Shown here in pieces: positions 7,460-14,350 of a DNA stretch of 17,132 bases; position 1 is the first letter of the stretch, and every line of letters starts with the position of its first letter. Origin of the DNA: Chloroflexota bacterium (GTDB lineage Bacteria > Chloroflexota > Anaerolineae > Aggregatilineales > UBA3940); assembly GCA_024643825.1 (NCBI GenBank), contig JAHEME010000009.1, positions 1 through 17,132 of the forward strand. Direction: 5' to 3'. The translations under genes were made by a program, and so were the position numbers. The notes under the pieces were generated by a model, which worked only from the letters and a program-made list of their open reading frames with translations, had not been told where the DNA came from and ran no database searches.

Positions 7460-8059
7460 TTACCGCGAAACGAATTCATTTCCCTCGATCCAGAATCGCC
7501 AAGGGATGCTCCGCCACGGTTCCGGGACGCTCTCCAGCCCGATGCGCGGCCCCGTTTCAACGTGCTCATCCGGGATCAGAGTCCCCTCTTCAAAGAACAG
7601 CGGACTCTTCGGGTCAATCAGATCGTGCTGGTTGAGCGATTTCCCGATACCGAGCGCCATCGCCAGTTTTGCCGGGCCGTTTGTCCACTTGCGGCGTGGG
7701 CGCTGACTCCGGTTTGCTGCCATGACGCTGTCTCCTTCGAGCGGCTCCAGTGCGCGGATCAGGACTGCCCCGGCATAGTCAACGTCTGGTGGTTTCGCCA
7801 CCACGTTGAACATCCAGTAGTTGCCGTAGATGAAGTACACATAGCTCATCCCGGTTGGCCCGTACATGACTTGATTGCGGGGTGTGACCCGACCGTGCCC
7901 ATGCGATCCCAGGTCATCCCATCCGCCGTATGCTTCGGCTTCCACTACCATTCCGCCGATCCGCTGCCCGTCGATCACATGGATCAGATGCTTGCCTAGC
8001 AGATCACGGGCAACATCAGGCATAGGCCGGGTGAAAAACGCGCGGGCGAGTCGGGGCAC
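7460..8059 (-). CDS. Alkyladenine (3-methyladenine) DNA glycosylase, AAG/MPG family
   Basis: A 199-residue protein of the mammalian-type AAG family, which cuts alkylated or deaminated purines out of DNA as the first step of base-excision repair. GGMVVEAEAY (35-44) holds the catalytic Glu40, equivalent to human AAG Glu125; TPRNQVMYG (59-67) and YVYFIYGNYW (73-82) are the DNA-binding and pocket segments, and TNGPAKLAMALGI (126-138) is the typical C-terminal motif. The frame stays open upstream into the epimerase gene, but family homology (LARAFFTRP..VARDLLGK) begins at a GTG at 8059, two bases after the epimerase stop. The ribosome site is weak, suggesting translational coupling. A later ATG would cut the conserved N-terminus. 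Confidence 0.9.
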   Translation of the reverse strand: MPRLARAFFTRPMPDVARDLLGKHLIHVIDGQRIGGMVVEAEAYGGWDDLGSHGHGRVTPRNQVMYGPTGMSYVYFIYGNYWMFNVVAKPPDVDYAGAVLIRALEPLEGDSVMAANRSQRPRRKWTNGPAKLAMALGIGKSLNQHDLIDPKSPLFFEEGTLIPDEHVETGPRIGLESVPEPWRSIPWRFWIEGNEFVSR

Positions 8060-8061
8060 GA

Positions 8062-8994
8062 TCAGGTGTTGGCTGCTAATCGCGGGTCTTGTTCCAGCGT
8101 CCGGCGCAAACCCTCTTCCAACCCAACCTTTGGCGTGTATCCCAGCAGAGCGCGCGCCTGCCTCAGATCGGCTTGCATCCGCGTTACGCCGAATGTCCGG
8201 CCCGTATTGAAAATCGGTTCCAGGCGGCGACCCGTGACATGCTCCACGGCCTCGATCAGCGCCAGCAGACTGGTCTCGACTCCGCTGCCCACGTTGATCA
8301 CCCGCTGGTTGATGTTCGGTGCGACAGCGGCAGATACCAGCGTGTCTACAATGTCGGAGATATGCACAAAGTCGCGTGTTTGCGAGCCATCGCCGAACAC
8401 CACCAACGATGCGCCCGTTCGGGCCGCTTTCAGGAATTGGGGAATCACGGGCGCGTGCGAGGCAGGAAGCTGCTGACCGGGACCGTAGGTGTTGAAGATG
8501 CGCAGCGATACGGTCTCGATACCCCATAACCGTCCGATGGTATTGACGTACGTCTCGGCGGAGAGTTTGCTCACCGCGTACGGGGAATCGGGGTTGGGGA
8601 TCATGTCCTCGCGCAGGGGCTGCTTCTCCTGAACGCCATACACGGCTCCCGAAGAAGCCAGCACTACGCGCTGAACGCCTGCATCACGGATCGCCTCCAT
8701 CAGGCTGACCGTTCCACCGACGTTCACATGATTGTAGTCGCGTGGGTATTGAATCGATTCCGGGACGGAGACACGCGCCGCCAGATGATAGACGCAGGCG
8801 ACATCCTGAAGGAGCGTCCACAGTTTGGGGATATCGGCAACATCCCCCCGTGTGAACAGTACCGCCGGGTCAAGTACCTGCGGGTCCCCGGCGGAAAGAT
8901 TGTCGATGGCGCGGACTTCGTGTCCGTCGCGCACCAGGCGGCTCGCCAGCGCAGACGCAATAAACCCCGCCCCACCTGTGATCAGAAAGCGCAT
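8062..8994 (-). CDS. NAD-dependent epimerase/dehydratase (extended SDR, UDP-sugar epimerase-like)
   Basis: A 310-residue extended short-chain dehydrogenase. GGAGFIA (7-13) is the NAD-binding glycine loop, SSGAVYG (114-120) holds the catalytic serine, YAVSK (139-143) the Tyr-Lys pair, and SLRIFNTYGPGQ (163-174) and GDGSQTRDFVHISD (201-214) are typical of nucleotide-sugar 4-epimerases and 4,6-dehydratases. The exact sugar cannot be told. An ATG at 9021 is in frame but it is part of the TATAATG of the promoter; the ATG at 8994 follows AAGGAGA by about 11 bases and starts directly with MRFLITGGAG, so I use it. The glycosylase gene begins two bases after its stop. No other polysaccharide genes are adjacent. 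Confidence 0.93.
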   Translation of the reverse strand: MRFLITGGAGFIASALASRLVRDGHEVRAIDNLSAGDPQVLDPAVLFTRGDVADIPKLWTLLQDVACVYHLAARVSVPESIQYPRDYNHVNVGGTVSLMEAIRDAGVQRVVLASSGAVYGVQEKQPLREDMIPNPDSPYAVSKLSAETYVNTIGRLWGIETVSLRIFNTYGPGQQLPASHAPVIPQFLKAARTGASLVVFGDGSQTRDFVHISDIVDTLVSAAVAPNINQRVINVGSGVETSLLALIEAVEHVTGRRLEPIFNTGRTFGVTRMQADLRQARALLGYTPKVGLEEGLRRTLEQDPRLAANT

Positions 8995-9019
8995 TCGGAC
9001 AATGTCTCCTTCCGGGGCC

Positions 9020-9049
9020 ATTATACTGTCTACGGAAGAGGGTTGCGAA
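9020..9049 (-). promoter_or_regulatory. Promoter of the epimerase-glycosylase-fabI unit
   Basis: Minus strand: TTCGCA (9049-9044), 18-base spacer, perfect TATAAT (9025-9020). Transcription would start near 9013, just before the AAGGAG that serves the ATG at 8994. This also rules out the upstream in-frame ATG. Confidence 0.6.
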
Positions 9050-9098
9050 ACAGGTGCTTATGCCACTGGCGAGGCGGCAATGAGGGGTACGTACCTGA

Positions 9099-9437
9099 CT
9101 AATTCTCGATGAACTGGAACCCCTGGCGGTACGAGACCACTTTGCGCGTGTAGCTCCGCACAAAGGTCATGAACTGGCTTTCGATCTCCTCCCAGCGGTC
9201 GCTGGCAAGCATCGATTGGATCGTCTCAATATCCTCGGCGACAAAGACCACCATGCGAAGCGGATAGTCGCCATAACCAGTGTGCCACGCTTCGGTCATG
9301 TAAACGCCCATCTCTTGCATAGCAGGAACCATCTCACCAAGTACAAACTGAAGGTAGCTGTCATTGGAAGAAGTCGCGATGTCGTAAGCAAAGATCATTT
9401 TGTACTGCGGGATGATCACTTCCGGGTCTTCATCCAT
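9099..9437 (-). CDS. Small conserved-looking protein, probable dimeric alpha/beta-barrel fold
   Basis: A 112-residue soluble protein I do not recognise. The predicted order strand (YKMIFAYDI), helix (SYLQFVLGEMVPAMQEMG), strand (MTEAWHTGYGDYP), strand (LRMVVFVAE), helix (DIETIQSMLASDRWEEIESQFMTFV), strand (KVVSYRQGFQF) resembles the ferredoxin-like ABM/NIPSNAP dimeric alpha-beta barrel group, whose members range from monooxygenases to binding proteins. It is rich in aromatics and Met and has no Cys. The ATG at 9437 follows AGGAG by 10 bases; a TTG at 9458 overlaps that ribosome site and is rejected. It has its own promoter with a palindrome in the spacer. Function is unknown. Confidence 0.75.
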   Translation of the reverse strand: MDEDPEVIIPQYKMIFAYDIATSSNDSYLQFVLGEMVPAMQEMGVYMTEAWHTGYGDYPLRMVVFVAEDIETIQSMLASDRWEEIESQFMTFVRSYTRKVVSYRQGFQFIEN

Positions 9438-9482
9438 AATGATGTTTCTCCTGCCCAATTTTTCTCAAAGTCGAGACGATGT

Positions 9483-9511
9483 AGTCTATCATAAGGAACC
9501 TTATGTCTCAA
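9483..9511 (-). promoter_or_regulatory. Promoter of the 112-residue protein with palindromic spacer (probable operator)
   Basis: Minus strand TTGAGA (9511-9506, five of six), a 17-base spacer and TAGACT (9488-9483, four of six). Sixteen of the 17 spacer bases are the perfect dyad CATAAGGTTCCTTATG (9490-9505; arms of 7 bases around TT). A regulator bound there would sit between the -35 and -10 boxes, as repressors and MerR-type activators do. The radical SAM stop codon is only three bases upstream of the -35. Confidence 0.5.
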
Positions 9512-9514
9512 TAC

Positions 9515-10612
9515 TCACGTACTATTCTGCCACATGCCCGGCACAGTGGTTTGGCAGGAGGGGCACGTTCCGCCGGGGCCAAGATGGTTCGCCGCGATGC
9601 GAAACCCCACACGTTCAATCACAGTCGTCCCGCACCCTGGACAGCGCGTATCTTCCCAGCGGCGCAGTTGGCCGGGAAGATTGCCCACATACACGAAGTG
9701 CAGCCCGGCCTCTGTCCCGATTTCAGCCGCCCGCAGCAGCGTATCGATGGTTGTGCGGGGTACATCCATCATCTTGTAGTCCGGGTGGAAGGCCGTCACA
9801 TGCCAAGGGATCGTCGGCGAAATTGAGCGAATGTAGCGTGCCGCATCCCATAATTCGTCGGTGCTATCGTTTACTCCGGGGATCACCAGCGTGACCACCT
9901 CCACCCACATGCCCAGTTCATGCGCATGTTTGATCGTATCCAGTACGTTTTGCAGCACCCCGCCGATCAGCTTGCGGTAGTTGGCATCGTTCATCGTCTT
10001 CAGGTCGATCTTGTATGCATCCACCCAGGGCACGAGGTATTCCAGCACCTCCCTTGTGCCGTTTCCATTGGAAATGTAGAGCGTCTTGAGGCCTACCCGC
10101 CGCGCCCGCTTGAAGATGTCCACCGCCCACTCGGAGGTGATCAGCGGCTCATTGTAGGTGCTGGCGATGCTTCCCGCATGGCGGCGTTCCGCCAGCGCGA
10201 CCAGACCATCCGCTGAGATGACCTCCGGCATCACTCCCGCAGAGTCATCCCGCAGTGTTTGCGAAGTCAGCCAGTTCTGGCAGTAGATGCACCGAAAGTC
10301 GCACCCCAGCATGCCGAAGCTTAGAGCCTCGGTTCCGGGTAGTACGTGAAAGAAAGGCTTCTTCTCGATAGGGTCTGCTTGCAGTGCTCCCACATAACCA
10401 TACGGCACACGTAGAATCCCACCCTCGTTGAAGCGTACATGGCAGATGCCGCGCCGCCCCTCCTTGATCAGGCAGCGATGCCCGCAGGCAAAGCAGCGAA
10501 TCTTTCGCTGTTCGGCATCGACTACTTCATATAAGTCACCGGGTCGGGTGAGGTTATCGAGCACTTCGCCCAGGTTTGGTTTCTGCACAGGTGCACCACC
10601 AAGATCACACAA
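9515..10612 (-). CDS. amrS: AmmeMemoRadiSam-system radical SAM enzyme (AmrS-like)
   Basis: A 365-residue radical SAM protein. CDFRCIYC (104-111) is the CxxxCxxC triad (Cys104, 108, 111) for the 4Fe-4S cluster, with the PFL-activase-like order STYNEPL (151-157), SNGNGTREVLE (181-191), KIDLKTM (201-207) and VIPGVNDS (243-250). An extra N-terminal set Cys40, 43, 47, 57 in CFACGHRC..RRGICHVR and a C-terminal CPGC...CPSC pair (324/327 and 350/353) are typical of AmrS and suggest additional metal sites. The reaction of this family is not established to my knowledge. The usual partners AMMECR1 and Memo are not in the window. The start is uncertain: TTG at 10612 or GTG at 10588, neither with a good ribosome site. 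Confidence 0.88.
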   Translation of the reverse strand: MCDLGGAPVQKPNLGEVLDNLTRPGDLYEVVDAEQRKIRCFACGHRCLIKEGRRGICHVRFNEGGILRVPYGYVGALQADPIEKKPFFHVLPGTEALSFGMLGCDFRCIYCQNWLTSQTLRDDSAGVMPEVISADGLVALAERRHAGSIASTYNEPLITSEWAVDIFKRARRVGLKTLYISNGNGTREVLEYLVPWVDAYKIDLKTMNDANYRKLIGGVLQNVLDTIKHAHELGMWVEVVTLVIPGVNDSTDELWDAARYIRSISPTIPWHVTAFHPDYKMMDVPRTTIDTLLRAAEIGTEAGLHFVYVGNLPGQLRRWEDTRCPGCGTTVIERVGFRIAANHLGPGGTCPSCQTTVPGMWQNST

Positions 10613-10785
10613 AGAACGACTATCTGGATCATATGCTACAAGTCAACCTGGAGTCTAGCAGTGTTTCTCAGCAACACCACTGGTCATCTTTACAGGTTGC
10701 TTCCTGAACTGGATGCGAATTTGTTTGATGCACTCGGAATGTTTACACTGGCGATCTTATTCTCCTTGACTCTGGTGATCGTGTG
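10613..10785. promoter_or_regulatory. Divergent intergenic region between amrS-like and fkbM-like genes
   Basis: This 173-base gap should hold both promoters. On the minus strand TTGACT (10646-10641) is a good -35 for the radical SAM gene, with ATAGTC 17 bases on as a mediocre -10. An imperfect dyad CAGTGTT...AACACCACTG spans about 10659-10682. For the methyltransferase I see only a weak TTGTTT (10721-10726) with TACACT (10744-10749). Confidence 0.35.
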
Positions 10786-11529
10786 ATGATGTGGAAGAGA
10801 CTCGGCATTCTCCGATCCATCCTGATGTATTATGGCAAGCCCCTTGGAGGGGCGCATATGGCTCGTTTGTACCGTCAATTTGTGGAGCCGGGTGATCTCT
10901 GCTTCGATGTAGGGGCGCATGTGGGCAACCGGATCCGTGCGCTGACCCAAATCGGCGCGCGGGTCGTTGCCATCGAACCGCAGCCCGCCTTCGCCTCGCT
11001 GCTGCGCCAGTGGTATGGGGCGCGGTCGGATGTAACCGTGATCGAATGCGCTCTGGGGGGAGAGGCTGGTACAGCCGAGATGTTGATCAGCAGCCGCACA
11101 CCTACGGTGACTACGCTTTCCCGCCAGTGGGCGGATCGCATCAGCAAGACGCCCTCCTTCGCTACTGTCCGGTGGGATGAATCCCGAACTGTTGAGGTGA
11201 CTACGCTCGATGTGCTCATTGAGGAACATGGCGTCCCGGCATTCTGCAAGATTGATGTGGAGGGCTATGAGCTGGACGTCCTCCGCGGGCTTTCGCAGAC
11301 TGTGAGATCGCTCTCCTTTGAATACATCCCTGCGGCGGTGGAACTGTCGGTGGACTGCATCGAGCATCTGAGCGCACTGGGAGCGTATGAGTTCAACTGG
11401 TCGGTGGGCGAATCTCTCACACTGGCGTCTGCGATATGGTTGGATACCGCATCCATGATCGACCGTCTCCGCGCGATGCCCGCCGAGGATCGTTCAGGCG
11501 ATGTTTATGCCCGCGTGTTTCGCGCATAG
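10786..11529 (+). CDS. FkbM-family SAM-dependent methyltransferase
   Basis: A 247-residue Rossmann methyltransferase of the FkbM (Methyltransf_21) type, usually an O-methyltransferase acting on sugars or polyketides. FDVGAHVGN (40-48) is the SAM-binding glycine loop, VVAIEPQP (60-67) the acidic end of strand 2 that contacts the ribose, and KIDVEGYELDVLRGL (155-169) the family-specific block. The C-terminal part (LSFEYIPAAVEL) is also typical. Start: GTG 10783 and ATGs 10786 and 10789 are consecutive; GGTGATC (10774-10780) pairs well with the 16S tail and is five bases from 10786, so I use that ATG. No glycosyltransferase or polyketide genes adjoin it, so the substrate is unknown. Confidence 0.9.
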   Translation: MMWKRLGILRSILMYYGKPLGGAHMARLYRQFVEPGDLCFDVGAHVGNRIRALTQIGARVVAIEPQPAFASLLRQWYGARSDVTVIECALGGEAGTAEMLISSRTPTVTTLSRQWADRISKTPSFATVRWDESRTVEVTTLDVLIEEHGVPAFCKIDVEGYELDVLRGLSQTVRSLSFEYIPAAVELSVDCIEHLSALGAYEFNWSVGESLTLASAIWLDTASMIDRLRAMPAEDRSGDVYARVFRA

Positions 11530-11594
11530 CCCTGTCACGATAGGATCAGGAACGCTGGACTCTCTCGTTGAAGGCAGAAGAGACAGGAAGCAAC

Positions 11595-12059
11595 GTGAAA
11601 CGTTTTCTAAGTCTGGCAGGGATCGCCATCCTGATAGTCGCGGCGCTGGCTTCCGCGTATCTGGCGGTACGGCGGGTAAGCACACCGTTCCGGCTGCTGC
11701 GCGGCGCGGTCATGGTGGAGGGGATCGTCACCGAAAAGCTGAGGCAGGCGCAGACGATCAGCCCGCTGTCGTGGAAAGTCCCCGCCTACGTCGTCCGGTA
11801 TGCATTCCCGAATCCGCAGGGCCAGATGCGCACCGGAGAGCAGATCGTGACCAGGGCGACTTTCGATAAGTTGGGTGGTCAAGGATCGCCTACGCCTGTA
11901 TGGATACTTCCTGAGGACACTTCGGTCAGCGCAGTGGACGCCCGATTCGTATTCCCCTCAGCCGCAGGGATGCGGATGGGATTCTCCGGGCTGTGCCTGC
12001 TGGTGGCCTATGGGCTGCTGCTGTTCGGCGTGCTGACGAGAAACTCGCCGAAAGACTAA
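11595..12059 (+). CDS. Small membrane protein, DUF3592-like
   Basis: A 154-residue protein with two predicted membrane helices (about 5-26 and 128-147) enclosing a roughly 100-residue beta-rich domain (VEGIVTEKL, YVVRYAFPN, PVWILPED). That arrangement and the VxGxV...Y.V.Y..P pattern resemble DUF3592 proteins of unknown function. The GTG at 11595 follows AGGAAG by six bases; a TTG at 11568 is in frame but has no ribosome site. It is 65 bases after the methyltransferase on the same strand, so probably co-transcribed. Its TAA overlaps the TAG of the convergent rlmB gene in the four bases CTAA (12056-12059). No terminator hairpin is apparent between the two. Confidence 0.75.
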   Translation: MKRFLSLAGIAILIVAALASAYLAVRRVSTPFRLLRGAVMVEGIVTEKLRQAQTISPLSWKVPAYVVRYAFPNPQGQMRTGEQIVTRATFDKLGGQGSPTPVWILPEDTSVSAVDARFVFPSAAGMRMGFSGLCLLVAYGLLLFGVLTRNSPKD

Positions 12060-12805
12060 TCGAAGCCGCGCGCCTGCCATGCGGCATAGAGCACGATGCT
12101 CCCGGCGACGGACGCATTCAGGCTCTCGACCTCGCCCTTCATCGGTAAGCTGACTAGAAAATCGCACGTTTCTCGCACCAATCGACGCAGGCCGCTTCCT
12201 TCACTACCGACGACCAGCCCCAATGCGCCTTTCAGGTTGGCCCGATCCAGCCGGGTGGTATCGTCACCCGTATCCAACCCCGCGATCCAGACATCAGCGT
12301 CTTTCAGAGTCTTGATCGACTGAACGAGATTGGTGACTTGGGCTACCAGTAGATGCTCTACTGCACCGGAGGATGCGCTGACGACGGCGGCTGTGATCTG
12401 AGCCGCGCGGCGTTCCTGGATCACGACCCCGTGAACGCCAGCGGATTCGGCGGTGCGCAGGAGCGTGCCGACATTCTGGACATCCTGAATGAGATCAAGC
12501 AGAAGAACCAGAGGCGGCTCGTTCTTCTCCGCAGCCCTGGAGAGGATGTCATCCAGGGCCACGTAGGGATACTCCCCGGCTTCGAGCGCGACTCCCTGAT
12601 GGTTGGCCCCGCGCGTCTGGTCATCGAGCCACTGGCGGCGAACGGTTTCGACGCGCAGACCCGCCTGCCGCGCCCGTGCGGAGAGTTCCGCTAACGACCC
12701 TGACTCACCCGGATCGCCTGCCAGAACCAGACGCTTCAAAGAACGCCTCTCGGCGCGCAGGGTTTCGAGAGCCGCGCGGCGACCGTAAATCCATTCGATG
12801 CTCAT
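12056..12805 (-). CDS. rlmB: SpoU/TrmH-family RNA 2'-O-methyltransferase, RlmB-like
   Basis: A 249-residue SPOUT methyltransferase that probably 2'-O-methylates a 23S rRNA guanosine, as RlmB does at G2251. An N-terminal L30e-like RNA-binding domain (about 1-75; WIYGRRAALETL) is followed by the knotted catalytic domain with motif 1 LDLIQDVQNVGTLLRTAE (103-120, Asn111 and Arg117), motif 2 LVVGSEGSGLRRLV (197-210) and motif 3 SLPMKGEVESLNASVAGS (219-236). All key residues are intact. Its ATG overlaps the cysS stop as ATGA, so translation is coupled. Operon position after cysS matches the place of rlmB (yacO) in Bacillus, supporting the rRNA role over a tRNA one. Confidence 0.92.
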   Translation of the reverse strand: MSIEWIYGRRAALETLRAERRSLKRLVLAGDPGESGSLAELSARARQAGLRVETVRRQWLDDQTRGANHQGVALEAGEYPYVALDDILSRAAEKNEPPLVLLLDLIQDVQNVGTLLRTAESAGVHGVVIQERRAAQITAAVVSASSGAVEHLLVAQVTNLVQSIKTLKDADVWIAGLDTGDDTTRLDRANLKGALGLVVGSEGSGLRRLVRETCDFLVSLPMKGEVESLNASVAGSIVLYAAWQARGFD

Positions 12806-14286
12806 GCCAGTTTGTACACGGTTCCGTCCGGGCGATCTTCGAGGACAATGCCTATCTCCGCCAGACGGTCGCGGATTTGATCGGCCTGGGCAAAATTCTT
12901 CTCGGCACGAGCTTCGGCACGCATGGTGATCAGGAGGTTGACCACACCGTCCAACCGTTCGGGTGCGCCGCCCATCTCGGTTAGATCAGAGGGAATGATG
13001 CCGAGGATGCCTCTGCCCAGTTCGTCGTAGAATGCACTGATCTTCTCCAGAATGATGGAGCCGATCTGTTCGTCGCTGTTGAGGAGGGAATTCACTTCGC
13101 GCGTGAAATCGTGCAGCACGCTGAGAGCTACGGGGGTGTTGAAATCGTCATCCATCGCGGCTTCAAAACGCGCGCGCTGCTCATCCAGCACAGTCTGGAA
13201 TCCTGCTGCTGCGTCGCCTTGCGGCGCGGACTGGGCCTTAAAGCGCGCAAGTCCGGCGGCCCCGATCAGGCGTTCCCAGCCACGGGCTGCTCCCTGCAAT
13301 GCCTCGCGACTGTAATCGAGTGGACTGGAATAATGGTTGGCGAGAATGAATGTCCGCAATGCTTCGGGGCGCACCACGTCTACCAGATCGCGGCGTTCTT
13401 CCGGTAGAGGGAGTATCCCCAGCGCCTCTTTGATGGTGATGAAGTTGCCCAGCGACTTGCTCATCTTCTCGCCGTTGATCGTCAGGGAGCCAGTGAGCAG
13501 CCAGTAATTGGCAAATGGCTTACCCGTCCACGCTTCGGACTGGGCGATCTCGCACTCGTTGTGCGGGAACTGGTTTTCCAGCCCGCCGCCGTGAATATCG
13601 AAGGTCTCGCCGAGGTACTTGGTTGCCATCGCCGTGCACTCGATGTGCCAGCCGGGAAAGCCCTTGCCCCACGGGCTGTTCCACTGCATGAGGTGCTCTG
13701 GTTCTGCGTGCCGCCAGAGAGCGAAGTCCGCCTGATTGCGCTTCTCTGACCCGGCGATCTCGCGCTCGCTTTGCAGGTCTTCCATGCGCCGCCCGGAGAG
13801 CTTGCCATACTCCGGCCAGGAATTGACATCGAAGTACACATCGCCATCTGGTGTGGCGTAGGCATGACCGCCCGCGATCAGCACCTGGGTGATCTCGATT
13901 TGTTCGGGGACATGCCCGCTGGCACGCGGGGAAATATCCGGGCGCTGCACACCGAGCGCATCCATGTCTTCGAAGTAGGAGCGCGCATACGCCTCTACGA
14001 CTTCCATCGGCTCAACGCTTAAGGCTCCGGCCTTCTTGAGAATGCGGTCTTCCCCGGTATCGAGGAGGTGACCTACGTCGGTGATGTTCTGGACGTAGCG
14101 AACCTGGTAGCCCTTATAGCGCAGATAGCGCGCGATCACGTCAAACGAGATGTAGGTCTTGGCGTGCCCGATATGTGCGTGATCGTATACCGTTGGGCCG
14201 CAGACGTACATTCTCACCTGCCCATCGACCAGGGGCACGAATTCTTCTTTCTGGCGCGTCAGGCGGTTGGTAACTTGAAGGGCCAT
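12802..14286 (-). CDS. cysS: Cysteinyl-tRNA synthetase
   Basis: A 494-residue class I synthetase charging tRNA-Cys. MYVCGPTVYDHAHIGHAKTY carries the zinc ligand Cys29 and HIGH (38-41); the other zinc ligands are Cys217 (GWHIECTAM), His242 and Glu246 (FPHNECEIAQS), matching E. coli C209, H234 and E238. NITDVGHL and LDTGEDRILKKA (75-86) and KMSKS (274-278) are all intact, and the C-terminal helical anticodon domain is full length. It is four bases overlapped with rlmB downstream and 64 bases from gltX upstream, with AAGGAAAG before the ATG at 14286. The short upstream gap leaves no room for a T-box riboswitch. Confidence 0.98.
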   Translation of the reverse strand: MALQVTNRLTRQKEEFVPLVDGQVRMYVCGPTVYDHAHIGHAKTYISFDVIARYLRYKGYQVRYVQNITDVGHLLDTGEDRILKKAGALSVEPMEVVEAYARSYFEDMDALGVQRPDISPRASGHVPEQIEITQVLIAGGHAYATPDGDVYFDVNSWPEYGKLSGRRMEDLQSEREIAGSEKRNQADFALWRHAEPEHLMQWNSPWGKGFPGWHIECTAMATKYLGETFDIHGGGLENQFPHNECEIAQSEAWTGKPFANYWLLTGSLTINGEKMSKSLGNFITIKEALGILPLPEERRDLVDVVRPEALRTFILANHYSSPLDYSREALQGAARGWERLIGAAGLARFKAQSAPQGDAAAGFQTVLDEQRARFEAAMDDDFNTPVALSVLHDFTREVNSLLNSDEQIGSIILEKISAFYDELGRGILGIIPSDLTEMGGAPERLDGVVNLLITMRAEARAEKNFAQADQIRDRLAEIGIVLEDRPDGTVYKLA

Positions 14287-14350
14287 CGATGTTTCTTTCC
14301 TTGCTTGGTAGGGTGAAGGCGGATTGTACTGAAAACCAGCGTGGCAGTCG

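Noticed and set aside
8060..8527. Upstream extension of the DNA glycosylase frame giving a 355-residue protein
   Set aside because: The extra part is a shadow of the epimerase gene, low-complexity Arg/Ala-rich, and glycosylase homology begins at the GTG at 8059.
14287..14350. Possible T-box riboswitch before cysS
   Set aside because: Only 64 bases separate gltX and cysS and no specifier stem, T-box motif or terminator is visible.
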